DNA from: Mycobacterium aquaticum
GTDB taxonomy: Bacteria > Actinomycetota > Actinomycetes > Mycobacteriales > Mycobacteriaceae
Direction of reading: 5' to 3'
Length of the DNA stretch: 64,000 nucleotides
NCBI RefSeq assembly: GCF_002086485.1
Contig: NZ_MVHF01000043.1
Location: forward strand, 1 to 64,000
Positions 43,357-52,284 of the stretch are shown here, piece after piece. Position 1 is the first letter of the stretch. Each line of letters begins with the position of its first letter. The notes beneath the pieces are model-generated. The model saw nothing but the letters and a program-made list of their open reading frames with translations. It was not told where the DNA came from and did no database searches. A program made the translations under genes and the position numbers.

Positions 43357-43577
43357 TGACTCTGCGGTGACGGCGCGGTGCTCTCGCACTTTTGCGACAT
43401 ACGCGCAGAGTCAACAGAAGGCGCGCGGTCGTGGGCATTGGCTCTGCGGTGACGGCGCTCGCCACTCGCTCGTCCGCGACATACACGCAGAGTCAACAGG
43501 AGGCCGATCGTCGCGGGCACTGGCTCTGCGGTGACGGCGTGGTGCTCTCGCACTTCCACGACGTACACGCAGAGTCA
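43357..43577. repeat. three tandem 82-bp palindromic units
   Basis: Each unit has a left arm TGACTCTGCG or TGGCTCTGCG (starts at 43357, 43439, 43521) and a right arm CGCAGAGTCA (starts at 43404, 43486, 43568). Both arms repeat with a period of exactly 82 bp. GGTGACGGCG follows every left arm, and the rest of the 57-bp hairpin unit is partly conserved. They fill the gap between the convergent TetR and methyltransferase genes, so each can form a long stem-loop on either RNA strand. A REP-like element or bidirectional terminator is likely; no CRISPR features or cas genes are present. Confidence 0.85.
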
Positions 43578-43582
43578 ATCGG

Positions 43583-44671
43583 CTAAACCGCGAGGCCCTG
43601 CACGAGGCTGAACGGTGACGCCGTCGCAACCACCTCGGTGAGTCGGAAACCCGCTTGCTGGTACAACTTTCGGTATTCGTCCTCGGTGCGCTCGCGGGCG
43701 GCGATGCCGATCAGCATCTCCATGTCGATCCACTTGGCGAGGAACTCCCGATCATGTTCTGGGATAACAGCTTCCACGAGAAGCAGGGTGACGCCCGGCT
43801 TCGCAGCAGCGCGGATATTCCGCAGGATCGTCAGGGCCTGCTCATCGGGCCAGTCATGGATGATGTTCTTCATGATGTAGAGGTCGGCGCCGGCCGGTGC
43901 GCTGTCGAAGAACGAGCCGGGCACGATCTCCACCCGGTCGGCAGTTCCGTACTTGGCCAACAGTTTTGGTGCACCCTCGACCACTTGGGGTAGGTCGTAG
44001 AGGATGCCGCGGGCCGCGGGTGCCGCTTCGAGGATGGCCGAGAGCAGCCGCCCATGGCCGCCGCCCACGTCGGCGATCGTCGCGAATCGGGTGAAATCGA
44101 AACCCGCCACCACCGGGGCGATCGCGAGCTCAGAGACGCTGGTCATGGCGTCGTTGAAGATCTCGCCGAGCTCGGGATCGGAGTTCAGATAGTCGAATGC
44201 CGGCAAGCCGCGCATCTTGGGGATGACGGCCTCACCGGTTCGCACCGCCTCGCCGAGTTGGCTCCAGTGTTCGCGGTGTTGCGGTGAGCCGACGAATCGC
44301 GCCATTCCGGCGATCGAGACCGGAGCATCGGTGCGCAGCGGGTCGGCCAGGGCGTTGAGGGCGTAGCGCCCGTCGCGGGTGCGCCGGAAGATGCCTTCGC
44401 TGACCAGGGCCCGCATCAGCCGGTTGAGGGTGTCGGGGTTGGCGTCGACCCGGCGGGCCAACTCCTCGGGGCGCAGCGGGCCGTCGGCGAGCGCGTCGGC
44501 AACGCCGAGTTGGACCGCTGCGGTGATCCCCTGGGCCACCCAGGCTTGCAGAATCCTCTCCAGCAGTACGGCCGGTGGCGGAGCCGACCGCTGGTGCAGT
44601 TGGCGCAGGTGATGACGGATGCGATCGACGGCACGGACCAGCCCTACGGGGGGCACCTTGGCGGAAGTCAC
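43583..44671 (-). CDS. O-methyltransferase (COMT-like), second copy of the family
   Basis: A 362-residue SAM-dependent methyltransferase with an N-terminal winged-helix dimerisation domain (PEELARRVDANPDTLNRLMR) and catalytic domain: TIADVGGGHGRLLSA (SAM motif I), FDSAPAGADLYIMKNIIHDW with the His-Asp pair near the catalytic site, and GVTLLLVEAVIPEHD. Typical bacterial members methylate aromatic hydroxyls. The start GTG 44671 has TACAGT (TANNNT -10) 6 nt upstream, suggesting a leaderless mRNA. The substrate is unknown. It is related in layout to the protein at 4055-5140. Confidence 0.87.
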   Translation of the reverse strand: MTSAKVPPVGLVRAVDRIRHHLRQLHQRSAPPPAVLLERILQAWVAQGITAAVQLGVADALADGPLRPEELARRVDANPDTLNRLMRALVSEGIFRRTRDGRYALNALADPLRTDAPVSIAGMARFVGSPQHREHWSQLGEAVRTGEAVIPKMRGLPAFDYLNSDPELGEIFNDAMTSVSELAIAPVVAGFDFTRFATIADVGGGHGRLLSAILEAAPAARGILYDLPQVVEGAPKLLAKYGTADRVEIVPGSFFDSAPAGADLYIMKNIIHDWPDEQALTILRNIRAAAKPGVTLLLVEAVIPEHDREFLAKWIDMEMLIGIAARERTEDEYRKLYQQAGFRLTEVVATASPFSLVQGLAV

Positions 44672-44733
44672 CGCCAGACTGTAGACAAAATTTGCCGCGT
44701 TGGGCGCGTTCGTAGCTATGTCAGGGTGGACGT

Positions 44734-45171
44734 GTGCTGAAGAAACTGTCGGTGCTTCCGATCTTGCTGTGTGTTGCTGCCCTGATGACCGCGACGGTGG
44801 CGTCAGCCGATCCGGTTTCGGCAGTACCCGACGGGCTCGCCATCGCAGCGTCTGCCGTCGCCGACGTGACCAAGCAGCTCGGCAAGCCCGCCAAGCTCAA
44901 TGTCTCCACGCTCAACGAGTCGCAGGGCTGGGCCTTCGTCTGGGCCAAGATCACCGATCCCAGCGGCAGGCCCATCAGCTACGACAACACTCCGTTCGCC
45001 GATGCCGCGGCCGAGGGCGGCAAGTCGAAGAGCTACGCCGGTCTGTTCCACTCCGACGGCGGTGCCTGGAAGCTGGCCACCAGCAGTGTCGGCCCGACCG
45101 ATGTCGCATGGACATCGTGGAGCAGCGAATACTCCGCTCCGGCGTCGATTTTCAACCTGTCGGGGTCGTAA
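44734..45171 (+). CDS. secreted protein of unknown function (145 aa)
   Basis: A 145-residue protein with a clear Sec signal peptide (KK, then hydrophobic VLPILLCVAALMTATV, cleavage after ASA before DPVSA). The mature part of about 120 residues is small, polar and Trp-containing (GWAFVWAKITDP, VAWTSWSSEYS). No family recognised. GTG 44734 has AGGGTGG upstream. It is divergent from the methyltransferase with a 62-bp gap and about 200 bp ahead of the ESX-associated locus; whether it belongs to that locus is unclear. The gap 45172-45376 shows no convincing promoter or other gene. Confidence 0.75.
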   Translation: MLKKLSVLPILLCVAALMTATVASADPVSAVPDGLAIAASAVADVTKQLGKPAKLNVSTLNESQGWAFVWAKITDPSGRPISYDNTPFADAAAEGGKSKSYAGLFHSDGGAWKLATSSVGPTDVAWTSWSSEYSAPASIFNLSGS

Positions 45172-45376
45172 CCGAATTTGCCTGGGCGGGTCGCTCGTAG
45201 GTGGGTTTGTGCACGTCAGCGGTGCGAAATTCATGCAATGACCGGGCTGTGAGTTCGGGTAGCATTCGCCTAGCGACGTATCGAGGGGGTTGTGTTGATC
45301 GTGGGTGCGCCTTACCTGTCATCAGGGTCTTCGCTTGAATTCGCGCGTTGGACGCTGAGACAGGGCAGGTGACCAC

Positions 45377-46294
45377 GTGACCGAAACCTTGCGGGTCGAC
45401 ACCGCGCTGGTGAGCGCCGCGGGCAGCAAGCTCGCGGGGATTGCTGGCGAGCTCCCGTCTGCCCCGGCCGTGACGAAGCCGACCGGTTCCGATGCGCTGT
45501 CGGCAGCGATCGCGGAAAAGATGCCGTCGGTGGTCGATCCGGTGGTGGCCAAGCTGCCCCAGGTCAAGCAGGCCCTGACGAAGTACGCCGACAACGTGAC
45601 GAGCGCCGCCAGCAAGTACGAGACCACCGACGAGCAGGCCGCCCAGACCGTGCGCAAGGCATTCGGTCTGGTGGACGACGCGGCAGGCCAGGGCGGCGGC
45701 TCTCCTACAGCGCCTGGTGGCGGAGGTGGTTCTTCGCCGGGCGGTGGCAGTGGCGGTGGCGGCCAGAAGTCCAGCGGCGGTGGCAAACATCATCGCGGCG
45801 GCACGGGCGACGGCAAGACGGCGTCGGGTTCCGCACCCGACGCGGCCGGGGCGAATCCGGCGGCTGCCGCGCCTGCCGGTGGCGACCAGTCGGGCATGGG
45901 GCAGATGGGCCAGATGATGCAAATGCCGATGCAGATGGCGCAGCAGGCCGCTCAAGTGCCGACGCAGATGATGGGCGCGTTGGGACAGATTCCGCAGACG
46001 GTGCTTCAAGGTGTGCAGGGCATCGTGGAAGCTGCCAAACAAGGGGCAGACAAGCCCGGCGAGGACGGCGCCGACAAGGACAAGCAGGCTGAGGATCAGA
46101 AGCAGAAAGATCCCGCTGCCGAGCACAAGCCCGACGGAACGCCCGCAGGCCCGCCCAAACCCGCCGCGCCCACAGCTCAACATCCGCCTCAGGCCGTGGG
46201 ACCGACACCCGGTTCCAGCGCTGAGCGGGCGCCTGTGACGCCCAGTGCGCCGCGCCATGCTCGCCCGGAGTCGAGTCCGGAGATTTCTTTGTGA
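45377..46294 (+). CDS. EspC-like ESX substrate with Gly/Gln/Pro-rich tail
   Basis: A 305-residue protein. The first 100 residues are helical and resemble the EspC/DUF2580 family: LRVDTALVSAAGSKLAGIAG at the start and a helix ending in SKYETTDEQAA, where Tyr81-Asp85 forms the YxxxD type VII secretion signal. The remainder is low complexity (poly-Gly, then a Met/Gln-rich helix MGQMGQMMQMPMQMAQ, then Lys/Pro-rich). No signal peptide. It is probably secreted through an ESX system encoded elsewhere, since no Ecc genes are in the window. It is the first gene of a tightly packed locus to 52794. Confidence 0.75.
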   Translation: MTETLRVDTALVSAAGSKLAGIAGELPSAPAVTKPTGSDALSAAIAEKMPSVVDPVVAKLPQVKQALTKYADNVTSAASKYETTDEQAAQTVRKAFGLVDDAAGQGGGSPTAPGGGGGSSPGGGSGGGGQKSSGGGKHHRGGTGDGKTASGSAPDAAGANPAAAAPAGGDQSGMGQMGQMMQMPMQMAQQAAQVPTQMMGALGQIPQTVLQGVQGIVEAAKQGADKPGEDGADKDKQAEDQKQKDPAAEHKPDGTPAGPPKPAAPTAQHPPQAVGPTPGSSAERAPVTPSAPRHARPESSPEISL

Positions 46295-46337
46295 TTGATC
46301 GGTTTGTTGGTGTTGTTCGGACTGTAGGGGTCGCTCG

Positions 46338-47651
46338 ATGACATTGCCGCCACCGCCGGGTAATTCGCCGCAACCGCCGTATGGCGGCGGTGGCGGTGAT
46401 CCGTTCGGACCACCCCACGGTGGACCGGGCGGGTCCTATCCGGGTCCGCCTCCGGGAGGCCCGGGTGGCACATATTCCGGTCCGCCGCAGCAATCCGGGC
46501 CGCCACAGCATCACGCACCGTCCTGGCAGCCGCCGCAGCAGCAGGCCCCACAAGGGCCTCCGCAACCACATTGGGCCGGCGCCCCTGCCGGACCTCCCGG
46601 TCAGCCGCCGAAAAAGGGTGGCAACGGCATGAAGTGGGCGCTCGGCGGTGTCACCTTGATCGCCGTCATCGCGATCACCGCGGCGGTCTCCATTGCCCTT
46701 ACGAAGGGCAGCGGTGGCGGCGGCAATGGCACGCCCAGCGCATCTGCGTCACCGTCCGCGTCTGCTTCGGGAACTGCGAGCAATAGCGGCGGCGAGATTG
46801 CCAGCGCTAATGACACTGGGCCGGTCAATATCATTACTGAGGAACCGACGTGTTCGGCTCGTCGGCCTATCAACGACAGCTTCGTCCAGGCACAGAAGAA
46901 GACAGGCTGGGTCAATAGAGATCCGTCGATTCCGGCGACGAGTTGGTCTCCTGAAGCGCGCGCCCAATATGAACAAATGGGCCAAGCTATGCGAACGGCT
47001 GCCGACCAAATGGTGCCGCTAGTAAAGGTAACTCCGCACAGGGTGGTCCGGGAGCTTTATCAACAGTTTATTGCTTATGCCCGCGCCTACAGCGACTCGA
47101 TTCTCAATTATGTTCCAAGTGACGATAATCTCGCAGGTGTTGCTCTAGCTAGTGCTACGACTCTGGTTGACATATGTACTGCAATAGACAAGAAGTCTGC
47201 CGAGGCTCGGTTGCCGTTAGTTAATCAGCCAGCCCCTCCGTCGCAGGTTGCAGAGATCGGGGACATTGCTAATCCTGCACGCATGATGGATTCTGCCGAC
47301 TCCACATGTGGTGATTGGGATCAACTGCTGAAGCAATATGATGCAAATGCCACTGTGGTCGAATGGGGACAGATTGACCCAAATCTTCCGGCTACAGAAT
47401 GGAAGCCTGACCAGCGCGCCCTCAACGATGCTGTTGTGCCGATTATGACTAAGGTCGCAGACGACGTAGAGCACCTGGGTAGGTCCAGCTCCAACCCAGT
47501 AATTCAGGATCTGGCAGTTCTCTCTGCCCAGTACCGTCGCGCATATGCTGCTGCGATCCCGACGTATACTCCTGCTGATTCTTGGCTCAATAGCACGGCA
47601 GGTCGGAGCGCCGCGGTGTTCTTCTGGGCTTGTAAAGCGGCTGGGGGGTAA
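46338..47651 (+). CDS. Pro-rich single-pass membrane protein with duplicated ectodomain
   Basis: A 437-residue protein: a Pro/Gly/Gln-rich cytoplasmic region (1-97), one helix (about 100-121, WALGGVTLIAVIAITAAVSI), a Ser/Ala linker and an extracytoplasmic part made of two similar units (about 195-290 and 347-437). Each unit begins DPxxPATxWxPxxRA and ends with a Cys-containing helix (DICTAID; WACKAAGG). The ATG has AGGGG upstream. From about codon 150 the DNA becomes clearly AT-richer than its neighbours and stays so into the next gene. Layout resembles proline-rich membrane proteins near ESX-associated genes; the function is unknown. Confidence 0.75.
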   Translation: MTLPPPPGNSPQPPYGGGGGDPFGPPHGGPGGSYPGPPPGGPGGTYSGPPQQSGPPQHHAPSWQPPQQQAPQGPPQPHWAGAPAGPPGQPPKKGGNGMKWALGGVTLIAVIAITAAVSIALTKGSGGGGNGTPSASASPSASASGTASNSGGEIASANDTGPVNIITEEPTCSARRPINDSFVQAQKKTGWVNRDPSIPATSWSPEARAQYEQMGQAMRTAADQMVPLVKVTPHRVVRELYQQFIAYARAYSDSILNYVPSDDNLAGVALASATTLVDICTAIDKKSAEARLPLVNQPAPPSQVAEIGDIANPARMMDSADSTCGDWDQLLKQYDANATVVEWGQIDPNLPATEWKPDQRALNDAVVPIMTKVADDVEHLGRSSSNPVIQDLAVLSAQYRRAYAAAIPTYTPADSWLNSTAGRSAAVFFWACKAAGG

Positions 47652-47654
47652 CCC

Positions 47655-49931
47655 GTGGGCATCGGGAAGCCGAGTGATCCGCATGGCTTAACAGAGCCGG
47701 CGGCGTGGCCAGAAATAGACGAAGATGTCTTGAGGAATTGCGCAGATGCCTTTGACAAGGTAGCCAAAACCATTGCGGACCAGTTGGACGCGGCGAAACA
47801 TCAGAAAACTCAAATGTTCGATGGAGTCGGGATCTGGTCGGGTGGCGCTGCCGGCGTCGCATCGGGTGTTCTCGATGCGCGTATATCCGAACTGGATTCG
47901 TTGAAGACAGCACTGGCCGCTGCCATAAAATTCTTTAACGATGCGTACGACGCTGTGGTAAAAGCTAAGAATAAAATAGCGGAAAACGTTGCGAACGCCA
48001 ATAGTGCGATTGATGCCATCAATGGAAATGACAAAATCGACAACAAAGACGACGCAATACAAGCCATTGTAGACATGGCGCGTAAAGCAAACTCGGCGAT
48101 AATTACCTCTGAAGCTGCGTTCATTTCTGGAGGCGCCCCCAGCGGAGAAGATCAGCAGCCTGACTTTGTGGTGAATCCGGCGGGCTTTAGGGGAGAAGGC
48201 CCTGGAGGTGACGCCGACGGAAAAGGCGCGGGCGGATTTGGCAATCACCTTGTCGGCAGTCGCGGTGATACTCCTGGCTCAGGGGGCGGAGACGCAGATG
48301 CCAAGGGAGGAGGAGACGCCGACGCCAAGGGCGCAGGCAATAATGCGGACCATCAGGGCGGCAGCGGTGGCGACAGCAACGACTCCGGGGGCAGTAGTAA
48401 AGAGGGAGATACGAAGGGCTCGGGGGAAACCACCACAGAGCAAGGTGGCAGCGATGCAGATAACAACAATTCACACGGCACCCCTGGCACACAACTTCCA
48501 CCGGTAACTATTCCGGGCCCAGGCGTCCCAGGCCCACCCACACACCACGTCCCAGGCGTTGGCGCACCATCGGTCGTCCCGGTCGGCGGTGCACCAGGCG
48601 GTCCCGGCGCGCCGAGTATCGGATCGCCGGGCGGGACGCCGAGCACGCCGTCTTCGCCGACGACACCCGGCAGCCTGAACCCTGCAGCGCTGAATCCGCA
48701 ACAGCAGCAGCTCAATGACTTCACCAAGGCGATGAGCGATGCGGCGTCGAAGGTTACTCAGCCGTTGACGCAGACCGGACCTCCGGTGAATCCGACTGCG
48801 GCAGCATCGACGCCGTCGACACCGCTGCAGGCCCCGCCGCCGGCAGCTGCTCCGCCTCCACCTGCGGTGTCGGCTCCGGCCGCGTCCGCGTCGTCGTCGG
48901 GCGGTGGTTCGGGTTCGGCGCCGGTGAATGCGAATGTGAACGTCAACTCGGCTCCGTCGTCGCCGATGCCGCTGGCGCCGGCACCGTCGGTTCCGTCGGC
49001 GGGTCCCTCTGCTCCTGCCGGATCGACCGGTGGTCCGATGGGCCCCGGCGTGATGCCGACTGGCGCGTCGCAGGGCGCAGGCGCGGGTGCGGTTCCTCCG
49101 CCGCCTGCTCCGGTACCGGTCTCGGCGGCGCGCATGGAACGCGACGCCATCGCCGTGTCGTCGACTGCTGCTGCGCTGCAACGCAAGCAAGCTGGCAATG
49201 ACCCGTTGGCGGTCGCACGGCGTATCGGTGCTGCGCTCAACATGGGGCACTCGAAGGACCCCGGCTTCTACTGGGTCACCGGCCTGACGAAGGACGGCGC
49301 CATCGTGGTCGCCAATACCTACGGGCTGGGCTACATTCCGGATGGAGTAAAGCTGCCTGAGTCGGTGAAGCTCGCGAGCGCCGACGAGTCAATCCCGGCC
49401 GGTGTGCGGGGGAGCTGGGCGACGTATCCGATCGTGGCGCTACACGGTTGGGCGCAGCATCACGACACCACGCTGCGCGCGGTGATCGCCACCGAGGACC
49501 AGTTCAAGGGGTTCGATCCCGGCGCGGCGCCAATCATCTTGCAGCCCGACGATATTCCGGAGACTGGCCAGATGCAGGGTCGGGACCGGCTGACGGTCAT
49601 CTCACCTGACGTATCGGCGCGCCTGATGAAGATGAGCGATGCCGCGCTGATGGAATTGCTGCCACCGGCCTCGGTGGATGTCGAAGGGCCGCAGAACCGT
49701 CGAGTTGAGTTGCTGCTGGAGGTGTTCCGCCCGCTGCTCAGCAGCGATCCCGGCCGCATCCCGGTGCAGCTGGAGGCGATGGTCAGCTATGCCGACCACA
49801 TGCAGGAACTGGCGATCCACAGCGCGCACACTGCGGCTGACGGCGAGGCGCAACGCTCGGCGATCGCCGACTGGCTGTACTGGCAGCACTTGGGTGTGCT
49901 GACCTCCGATGCGCTGGCAGGCGCGAGTTGA
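47655..49931 (+). CDS. ESX-associated protein: WXG-like N-terminus, Pro-rich linker, DUF5631/5632-type C-terminus
   Basis: A 758-residue protein related by layout to M. tuberculosis Rv0029 and Rv2082. Residues about 20-160 are helical, with a WXG-type turn (GIWSGGAAG, Trp61-Gly63). Residues 165-460 are Gly/Asp- then Pro/Ser-rich. The C-terminal 290 residues are globular (ARRIGAALNMGHSKDPGFYW, VALHGWAQHHDTTLRAVIAT, IADWLYWQHLGVLTSD), matching in type the DUF5632/DUF5631 pair of such proteins. The first half of the gene is AT-rich, the second GC-rich. GTG 47655 follows a G-rich ribosome site, and the stop overlaps the next start (TTGA). Confidence 0.75.
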   Translation: MGIGKPSDPHGLTEPAAWPEIDEDVLRNCADAFDKVAKTIADQLDAAKHQKTQMFDGVGIWSGGAAGVASGVLDARISELDSLKTALAAAIKFFNDAYDAVVKAKNKIAENVANANSAIDAINGNDKIDNKDDAIQAIVDMARKANSAIITSEAAFISGGAPSGEDQQPDFVVNPAGFRGEGPGGDADGKGAGGFGNHLVGSRGDTPGSGGGDADAKGGGDADAKGAGNNADHQGGSGGDSNDSGGSSKEGDTKGSGETTTEQGGSDADNNNSHGTPGTQLPPVTIPGPGVPGPPTHHVPGVGAPSVVPVGGAPGGPGAPSIGSPGGTPSTPSSPTTPGSLNPAALNPQQQQLNDFTKAMSDAASKVTQPLTQTGPPVNPTAAASTPSTPLQAPPPAAAPPPPAVSAPAASASSSGGGSGSAPVNANVNVNSAPSSPMPLAPAPSVPSAGPSAPAGSTGGPMGPGVMPTGASQGAGAGAVPPPPAPVPVSAARMERDAIAVSSTAAALQRKQAGNDPLAVARRIGAALNMGHSKDPGFYWVTGLTKDGAIVVANTYGLGYIPDGVKLPESVKLASADESIPAGVRGSWATYPIVALHGWAQHHDTTLRAVIATEDQFKGFDPGAAPIILQPDDIPETGQMQGRDRLTVISPDVSARLMKMSDAALMELLPPASVDVEGPQNRRVELLLEVFRPLLSSDPGRIPVQLEAMVSYADHMQELAIHSAHTAADGEAQRSAIADWLYWQHLGVLTSDALAGAS

Positions 49932-50671
49932 CGCTGCCGTTCGACGAGGACGATTCCCTGCGGTACCCGCCAACGCCGGTGATGCCGGAATTGTTCGTCG
50001 ATCTGGATCTGCAGCTGTTCACCGCAGCCGACGAGACCGCACGGTGGGCGGCCCTGGTGGCAGGCACCCGTGAGGTTCTGGACAGGTTCGCGCACCTCGC
50101 GTCGCCGAAGGTGCGGGTATCCACCGGGCCCGAAGTGGTGCTCAGTCGACTCGACGCGTGCGTACAGGGTTTCGGCGCCAACGGCGCTGAACGGTTTGCG
50201 CAGTGGCTGCGGACCGTCGTCGATGTGCTGGAAGCCCATGCGTCCCTGCAACATCGGTGCATACAAGACATCCGCGCGGCAGGCAACGAAGAGGATGCGA
50301 CCGCCGCGATCATCGACGCTGCGGAGTCGATCAATTCAGCGGCCGACGCGATGGCCGAGTATGCGTTCGCGGCATTTCCACCCCGGCCCGACGGGCCTCC
50401 CAACTACGCGCTGATGGCCCAGGCCGGACTGTGCCTGGCTGCAGAGACTCACCGGGTTCCCCTCCGTACCCAGCTGGACGGCGCGGGCGGGGCATCGGGA
50501 TCCGCCGAGTTCAATCCCTTTGTGGCAGCGCTGTTCCGGTTGGAGTTGGCGACGCATCGCCGGTTGTATCGGCTGTTCTACGACCTGTGCTTCCACGTAG
50601 GTTTCGATTTGCATGACAACCCCGACGTGCGGTTTGACACACCCGATGGTGTCGACCGTCAGGGCCTGTGA
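49928..50671 (+). CDS. hypothetical protein of the ESX-associated locus
   Basis: A 247-residue, mostly helical, acidic protein with no signal peptide, membrane segment or recognisable motif. It begins at a TTG inside the TTGA overlap with the preceding gene, so its translation is coupled to the DUF5631/5632-type protein. Features: a first part rich in Asp/Leu (MPELFVDLDLQLF), helices with AHASLQHRCIQDIRAAG and a C-terminal Tyr/Phe-rich segment (RLYRLFYDLCFHVGFD). By position it could be a chaperone or partner of its neighbours, but the sequence does not show that. Confidence 0.7.
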   Translation: MTLPFDEDDSLRYPPTPVMPELFVDLDLQLFTAADETARWAALVAGTREVLDRFAHLASPKVRVSTGPEVVLSRLDACVQGFGANGAERFAQWLRTVVDVLEAHASLQHRCIQDIRAAGNEEDATAAIIDAAESINSAADAMAEYAFAAFPPRPDGPPNYALMAQAGLCLAAETHRVPLRTQLDGAGGASGSAEFNPFVAALFRLELATHRRLYRLFYDLCFHVGFDLHDNPDVRFDTPDGVDRQGL

Positions 50672-50688
50672 CGAGAGGAAGGTGAGCG

Positions 50689-52233
50689 ATGGGGAACGTT
50701 CATGTCGATACGACGGTATTGACCAGCCGCGCAAGCCAGGTGCTGGCGATGTCCTGGAAGACCAATGTGTCGCAGGCCCAGGCTCCGGACAGTGTGCCTC
50801 TGTCGGTCACGGCTGTGGCGAACCTCAACGCCTGTGCTAATTCCCTGATGGCGTACCAGAACTGCGGCAAGCTGCAGAGCGAGCGGCTTGCGGGAATGCT
50901 CAACGACACTGCGAAGCTGTACGACGACGTCGACAGACAATACGCAGGGAAGATGGGAGACCCTGGACGACTGTCCGCCGTCGACGCCATCCCGGCGCCG
51001 CAGTCGTCGACACCGCCGCCAACGCTGCCGGATGCACCGACGCCACCAGCGATGGTAAGCGCGGCGGGATACAGCACCGTCGAGCAGAACGATCAGCAGC
51101 TCAATAGTGGTCCAGGTATCGGCGCGTTGGACTCCGCCAGCACGGACTATAAGGATGCGGCGAACATGCTTGCCAAGGTGGAGGCGCCGCATTTCGAAAA
51201 CTGGGAAGGCACCGCAGCCACCGCAGCAATGGACCGGTTCAAGGAGCTCTACACCTGGTTGGGTGAGCTGAGCAGCAAATGGACTGCGTTGGCCGCGGCT
51301 GCCGACCAAATCAAAGCGGCACATAACAGGGCGGTAGACGAGCACGCGCCGATCCTCCAGTCGTACAACGAGTACCTGCGCAAACTGCAAGAGCTTATGA
51401 ATGATCCGAACGCTGACCCGGCGCTAATCGACTTGATCGCTCGCACATTGACCAAGCTGCAGCAGGATTCCAACGATGTCCTGGAAAAGTACGCCAGGAG
51501 TGCGTCGTTCAGCCCGCCCAACGTGTCCGATCCGCCATTCGCTTCAGGACGCACAGGCAATCCGTCTGCCGGTCCCGGCGGCGGAAAAGAAGGCGGCTCG
51601 AAAGGCGGCGGCGGCGGCGGAGACAGCAAGGACTCCAAGGGCGGCAGCCCTCAGGTATCACCTGCGAGCGCTGATCCGAATGCGGCACAACAGAAATCGG
51701 GATCGCCTTCCGGTGGAGGATCACCCGCGGGCGGAGGTGCGCCGTCTGGTGGGTCACCGGCGGGAGCCGGTGCCGGAGGGGCGCCGTCGGGCGGTATGCC
51801 CGGGGGAATGCCCAACGCGGGCAAGCCGACTTTGCCGAAGCTCAACGAGCCATCTCTGAAACCGGCCAGCCTGGGCGGCGGTGGCGGCGCCAAGGGTGGC
51901 GGCGGTGGTGGAGGCGGAGGCGGCATGCCCAAGATGCCGCTCGGGCCGGCGGTCGGATCGGAGTCCGTCGCCCCGACTCCTGCCGCTGCAAAAGCGGGCG
52001 GCCCGGGTGCCGCTGGCCCGGCGCCCGCGGGTGCCGGCATGGGCGGCGGTGGCATGGGTGGCGGCGGTATGGGCCACGGCGGCGGTCAGCAGGGAAAGGA
52101 AAAGCGTCGCGACCCGAACCTGTCGCCCGACGAGGATCTGTACAAAGAGGATCGCGCGTGGACAGAACCCGTCATCGGCCGCCAGTCCCCGCAGCGGCGC
52201 AAAGCTCCCGACGGCAAGGACAGCGGCAGCTGA
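50689..52233 (+). CDS. EspB/PPE-like ESX substrate with Gly-rich tail
   Basis: A 514-residue protein. The N-terminal part has helices ending in DTAKLYDDVDRQYAGKMG, with YxxxD at Tyr78-Asp82 as in EspB and EspC, and a second helical hairpin with a Trp-x-Gly turn (FENWEGTAATAAM, Trp172-Gly174), together resembling the PE/PPE-like fold of EspB but in the order PE then WXG. After residue about 285 it is a long Gly/Pro/Lys/Ser low-complexity tail with a charged end (RRDPNLSPDEDLYKEDRAW). ATG 50689 has GAGGAAGG upstream. Likely secreted by an ESX machine located elsewhere. Confidence 0.75.
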   Translation: MGNVHVDTTVLTSRASQVLAMSWKTNVSQAQAPDSVPLSVTAVANLNACANSLMAYQNCGKLQSERLAGMLNDTAKLYDDVDRQYAGKMGDPGRLSAVDAIPAPQSSTPPPTLPDAPTPPAMVSAAGYSTVEQNDQQLNSGPGIGALDSASTDYKDAANMLAKVEAPHFENWEGTAATAAMDRFKELYTWLGELSSKWTALAAAADQIKAAHNRAVDEHAPILQSYNEYLRKLQELMNDPNADPALIDLIARTLTKLQQDSNDVLEKYARSASFSPPNVSDPPFASGRTGNPSAGPGGGKEGGSKGGGGGGDSKDSKGGSPQVSPASADPNAAQQKSGSPSGGGSPAGGGAPSGGSPAGAGAGGAPSGGMPGGMPNAGKPTLPKLNEPSLKPASLGGGGGAKGGGGGGGGGGMPKMPLGPAVGSESVAPTPAAAKAGGPGAAGPAPAGAGMGGGGMGGGGMGHGGGQQGKEKRRDPNLSPDEDLYKEDRAWTEPVIGRQSPQRRKAPDGKDSGS

Positions 52234-52284
52234 CGACAGTGAGCTGACGCTGCTGATTGGGGCTCGTAGCATGGGGGCGTTGCC

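Noticed and set aside
43357..43577. Tandem repeats considered as a CRISPR array
   Set aside because: Units are 82 bp with internal dyads and related, not unique, spacers; no cas genes nearby.
46338..49931. AT-rich block considered as a prophage or genomic island fragment
   Set aside because: No integrase, phage gene, direct repeats or tRNA target; the reading frames run through the composition borders, which fits recombination within genes better.
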